Positions 31,541 through 33,062 of a DNA stretch of 33,062 bases are shown here, in pieces. The stretch spans positions 1 through 33,062 of the forward strand of contig JAADIU010000098.1 of the NCBI GenBank assembly GCA_013151185.1, in the 5' to 3' direction. A program made the position numbers and the translations under genes. The DNA comes from Planctomycetota bacterium (GTDB lineage Bacteria > Planctomycetota > Phycisphaerae > UBA1845). How positions within the stretch are numbered: position 1 is the stretch's first letter; every line of letters starts with the position of its first letter. The notes under the pieces are model-generated. The model was not told the origin of the DNA and searched no databases. It worked only from the letters and a program-made list of their open reading frames with translations.

Positions 31541-32604
31541 GCGTTTGTGCCGTGTTCCGTTCGCCTTCTCAATTGGCCGCAGGCGCTGTCGATTTCCATG
31601 CCGCGACTTGGGCGAAGGTGTGCGTTGACACCCTTGCTGCGCAGTGTTTGCAGGAAGTTCCTCGCGGCTTCGTCGGTGGGGCGGCGATACGGTAGGTCGG
31701 GCACGGGATTGTAAAGAATCAGGTTGACGTTGGTGCGCATTTTTCTGCAAAGATCGGCGACAGCGGCAGCGTGGTTGCGGGCGTCGTTGATGCCCTCAAG
31801 CAGCACATATTCCAGTGTGATTTCGCGGCCCGTTTTGTCGAAGTAGTACCGCACCGCATCGACGAGTTCTGCGATGGCGACACCCTCTGCCCACGGAATC
31901 AGTTGTTGACGCAGTTCGTCGGTCGGGGCGTGTAGCGACAGCGCGAGCGTGAACTGCAATTGCTCGTCGGCGAGGCGGCGAATTTGTTTCGGGAGTCCAA
32001 CCGTGCTCACGGTGATCTTGCGGGCACCGATTCCTACCAGGGCGTTGATCTGTCGCAGAGCAGCCACCGTGCAATCGTAGTTGGCCAGCGGTTCGCCAAG
32101 CCCCATGAAGACCACATTCGACAGGCGTTCGTCGGGTTCACAGAGACGCTGCACGCGCATCACCTGTTCGACGATTTGTCCGGTGGTCAGATTTCGCTTG
32201 ACGCCATCGAGTCCGCTTGCACAAAACACGCACCCAACCGGACAGCCCACCTGCGTCGAAATGCACGCGGTTCGCCGACGGTCGCTTGGGATCATGACGC
32301 ATTCGGTCGTCTGACCATCCGCCCACCCCAACAGCAGTTTTTGTGTTCTGTCGGTTGCCTTCGATTCCGTGACGATGCGGGATTCAAATAAATGGAATTC
32401 GCCGGCGAGCTTTTCGCGAAGTGCTTTCGATAGATTGGTCATTTCATCGATGGAGGCAACGTGACGGTCGTAGATCCATTCCAGAATTTGTTTTGCGCGA
32501 TACGGTTTCTCATCCCACCGCCCAAGCAAGTCCCCCATCTCATCCGACGAAACGCCAAGGAGCGATTTCGTTTTTAACTCGGTGTCGTGGATGGGGAGTT
32601 TCAT
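31537..32604 (-). CDS. rlmN: 23S rRNA (adenine-2503-C2) methyltransferase RlmN
   Basis: The 355-residue protein is a radical SAM enzyme. Its motif CPVGCVFC (C121, C125, C128) binds the 4Fe-4S cluster, GLGEPLANYD is the GGE-like SAM motif, and the C-terminal RPSRGMEIDSACGQL includes the catalytic cysteine C342. Residues around RPYRAKQI-like PYRAKQILEWIY and the N-terminal helical region fit the RlmN family. It methylates A2503 in 23S rRNA and A37 of certain tRNAs, and thus affects ribosome function and antibiotic sensitivity. Length and motifs are normal. It follows the Lon gene leftward by 84 bases and may be co-transcribed. Its stop codon is embedded in the TTAA shared with the gene converging from the left. 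No ribosome binding site is obvious before the ATG at 32604. Confidence 0.95.
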   Translation of the reverse strand: MKLPIHDTELKTKSLLGVSSDEMGDLLGRWDEKPYRAKQILEWIYDRHVASIDEMTNLSKALREKLAGEFHLFESRIVTESKATDRTQKLLLGWADGQTTECVMIPSDRRRTACISTQVGCPVGCVFCASGLDGVKRNLTTGQIVEQVMRVQRLCEPDERLSNVVFMGLGEPLANYDCTVAALRQINALVGIGARKITVSTVGLPKQIRRLADEQLQFTLALSLHAPTDELRQQLIPWAEGVAIAELVDAVRYYFDKTGREITLEYVLLEGINDARNHAAAVADLCRKMRTNVNLILYNPVPDLPYRRPTDEAARNFLQTLRSKGVNAHLRPSRGMEIDSACGQLRRRTEHGTNA

Positions 32605-32688
32605 GGTCAGCGTGCGTCAGGAAGGATCAGCCACGGATAGATCGTGCGTCGACGAGTTTGTGCCTGCCACGTCGCACAGCGGACCCTA

Positions 32689-33062
32689 CTATTTTGCGGC
32701 GCGTCTCCTGGACTTTCTGGAGACCGTTGGCTTTTTCTTGGTTTTGGTTTTCTTGGATTTTCCCGCGATCTTTCGCACGGATTTGGCTTTCTTTTTTTCG
32801 ACTATTTTTCGAGTGGTTTTCTTAGCAGCGGACTTCTTCTTCGTTTTCTTCTTTGTGGTTTTTCGCTTTCCGGAAGGCTTCTTCGCCGCCTTTGTCTTCT
32901 TTACCGACTTACGCCTCGACTTCTTGCGGGTTTTCTTGAAAGCGGCTTGGATGACCTGGTCGATGGTTGTCACGGGAACAAACGTGAGATCATCGCGTAC
33001 GTCATCGGGCAAATCGTCGAGGTCTTTCATGTTTGCTTTGGGCAGGACAATTCGCTTGATTC
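32689..33062 (-). CDS. lon: C-terminal end of Lon protease with a lysine-rich histone-H1-like tail (5' end outside the window)
   Basis: The ORF track lists a 113-residue lysine-rich protein, but the frame continues upstream to the window edge without a stop and reads IKRIVLPKAN-MKDLDDLPDDVRDDLTFV, which is the end of the Lon proteolytic domain (typically IILPKRNEKDLEDIPEEVR). The visible MKDLD is therefore an internal methionine. Usual Lon ends soon after the VDQVL/ALF helix, matched here by TTIDQVIQAAF. An extra tail of 82 residues follows, mostly Lys, Arg, Thr, Ser and Ala (KKTRKKSRRKSVKKTKAAKK...), resembling histone H1 C-terminal domains. It is in frame with no break. Such a tail could bind DNA, RNA or polyphosphate, and could localise Lon to the nucleoid. 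The catalytic Ser/Lys dyad lies outside the window. rlmN follows 84 bases downstream. Confidence 0.85.
   Translation of the reverse strand, partial: IKRIVLPKANMKDLDDLPDDVRDDLTFVPVTTIDQVIQAAFKKTRKKSRRKSVKKTKAAKKPSGKRKTTKKKTKKKSAAKKTTRKIVEKKKAKSVRKIAGKSKKTKTKKKPTVSRKSRRRAAK

Noticed and set aside
32689-33030. Stand-alone histone-H1-like protein of 113 residues
   Set aside because: The frame continues to the window edge without a stop and the upstream residues match the end of Lon, so the methionine is internal.
1-33062. tRNA, rRNA, IS elements, phage genes or CRISPR arrays
   Set aside because: No cloverleaf-like sequence, transposase, integrase, terminal repeats or regularly spaced repeats were found by eye.

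Overview
This 33 kb window looks like chromosomal DNA of a planctomycete, probably from or near the Phycisphaerae. The inference rests on gene content: secreted proteins ending in dockerin-like EF-hand tails (DFDIDGDVDLTDY...), a pseudopilin with the C-terminal H-x-G-x-x-H style tail common in planctomycetes, a membrane Ser/Thr kinase with a CHASE2 domain beside an ECF sigma factor, many short hairpin-rich intergenic spacers, and moderately high GC. No 16S rRNA, tRNA, IS element, phage gene or CRISPR array was seen, so the taxonomy is not proven.

Layout. 1-2020: the end of a glycine-rich protein, a strong terminator, then a DUF2330-like membrane protein. 2280-6621 (minus): a SAM methyltransferase and a 1087-residue secreted protein combining a beta-propeller, a di-heme cytochrome and a dockerin-like tail. 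6972-12196 (minus): a tight four-gene operon, read right to left, of secreted EF-hand protein, pseudopilin, membrane histidine kinase and NtrC-type regulator. 12499-14575 (minus): a lipoprotein-like protein made of three thioredoxin folds without cysteine pairs, and an exported redoxin. 14902-17974: an unpaired, elongated succinyl-CoA synthetase beta-like protein, a LolA-like periplasmic protein, and a convergent DPM1-like glycosyltransferase. 18178-18560: a structured leader followed by two tiny genes with strong ribosome binding sites that are absent from the ORF track. 18624-24244: a regulatory island with the CHASE2 kinase diverging from ECF sigma factor, unknown protein, soluble histidine kinase and LuxR-type regulator. 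24374-31540: SMUG1 uracil-DNA glycosylase, a large FAD/Fe-S dehydrogenase, a ZnT9-like cation efflux protein, and a HEAT-repeat protein coupled to a small membrane protein. 31537-33062 (minus): rlmN and the C-terminus of Lon, which carries a long lysine-rich histone-H1-like tail.

How the genes work together. The window is rich in signalling: two complete two-component systems, one ECF sigma factor and one eukaryotic-like kinase. One system sits in an operon with a pseudopilin and a secreted calcium-binding protein, suggesting envelope or secretion control. The other sits with the sigma factor, opposite the kinase. The best candidates for something undescribed are the micro-gene pair with its structured leader, the ECF/kinase/two-component island, the Lon tail and the DxxS triple-thioredoxin protein. 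Several genes have a -10-like box only 5 to 8 bases before the start codon and no Shine-Dalgarno, which suggests leaderless transcripts. All coordinates and motif readings were made by eye; no database search was run.
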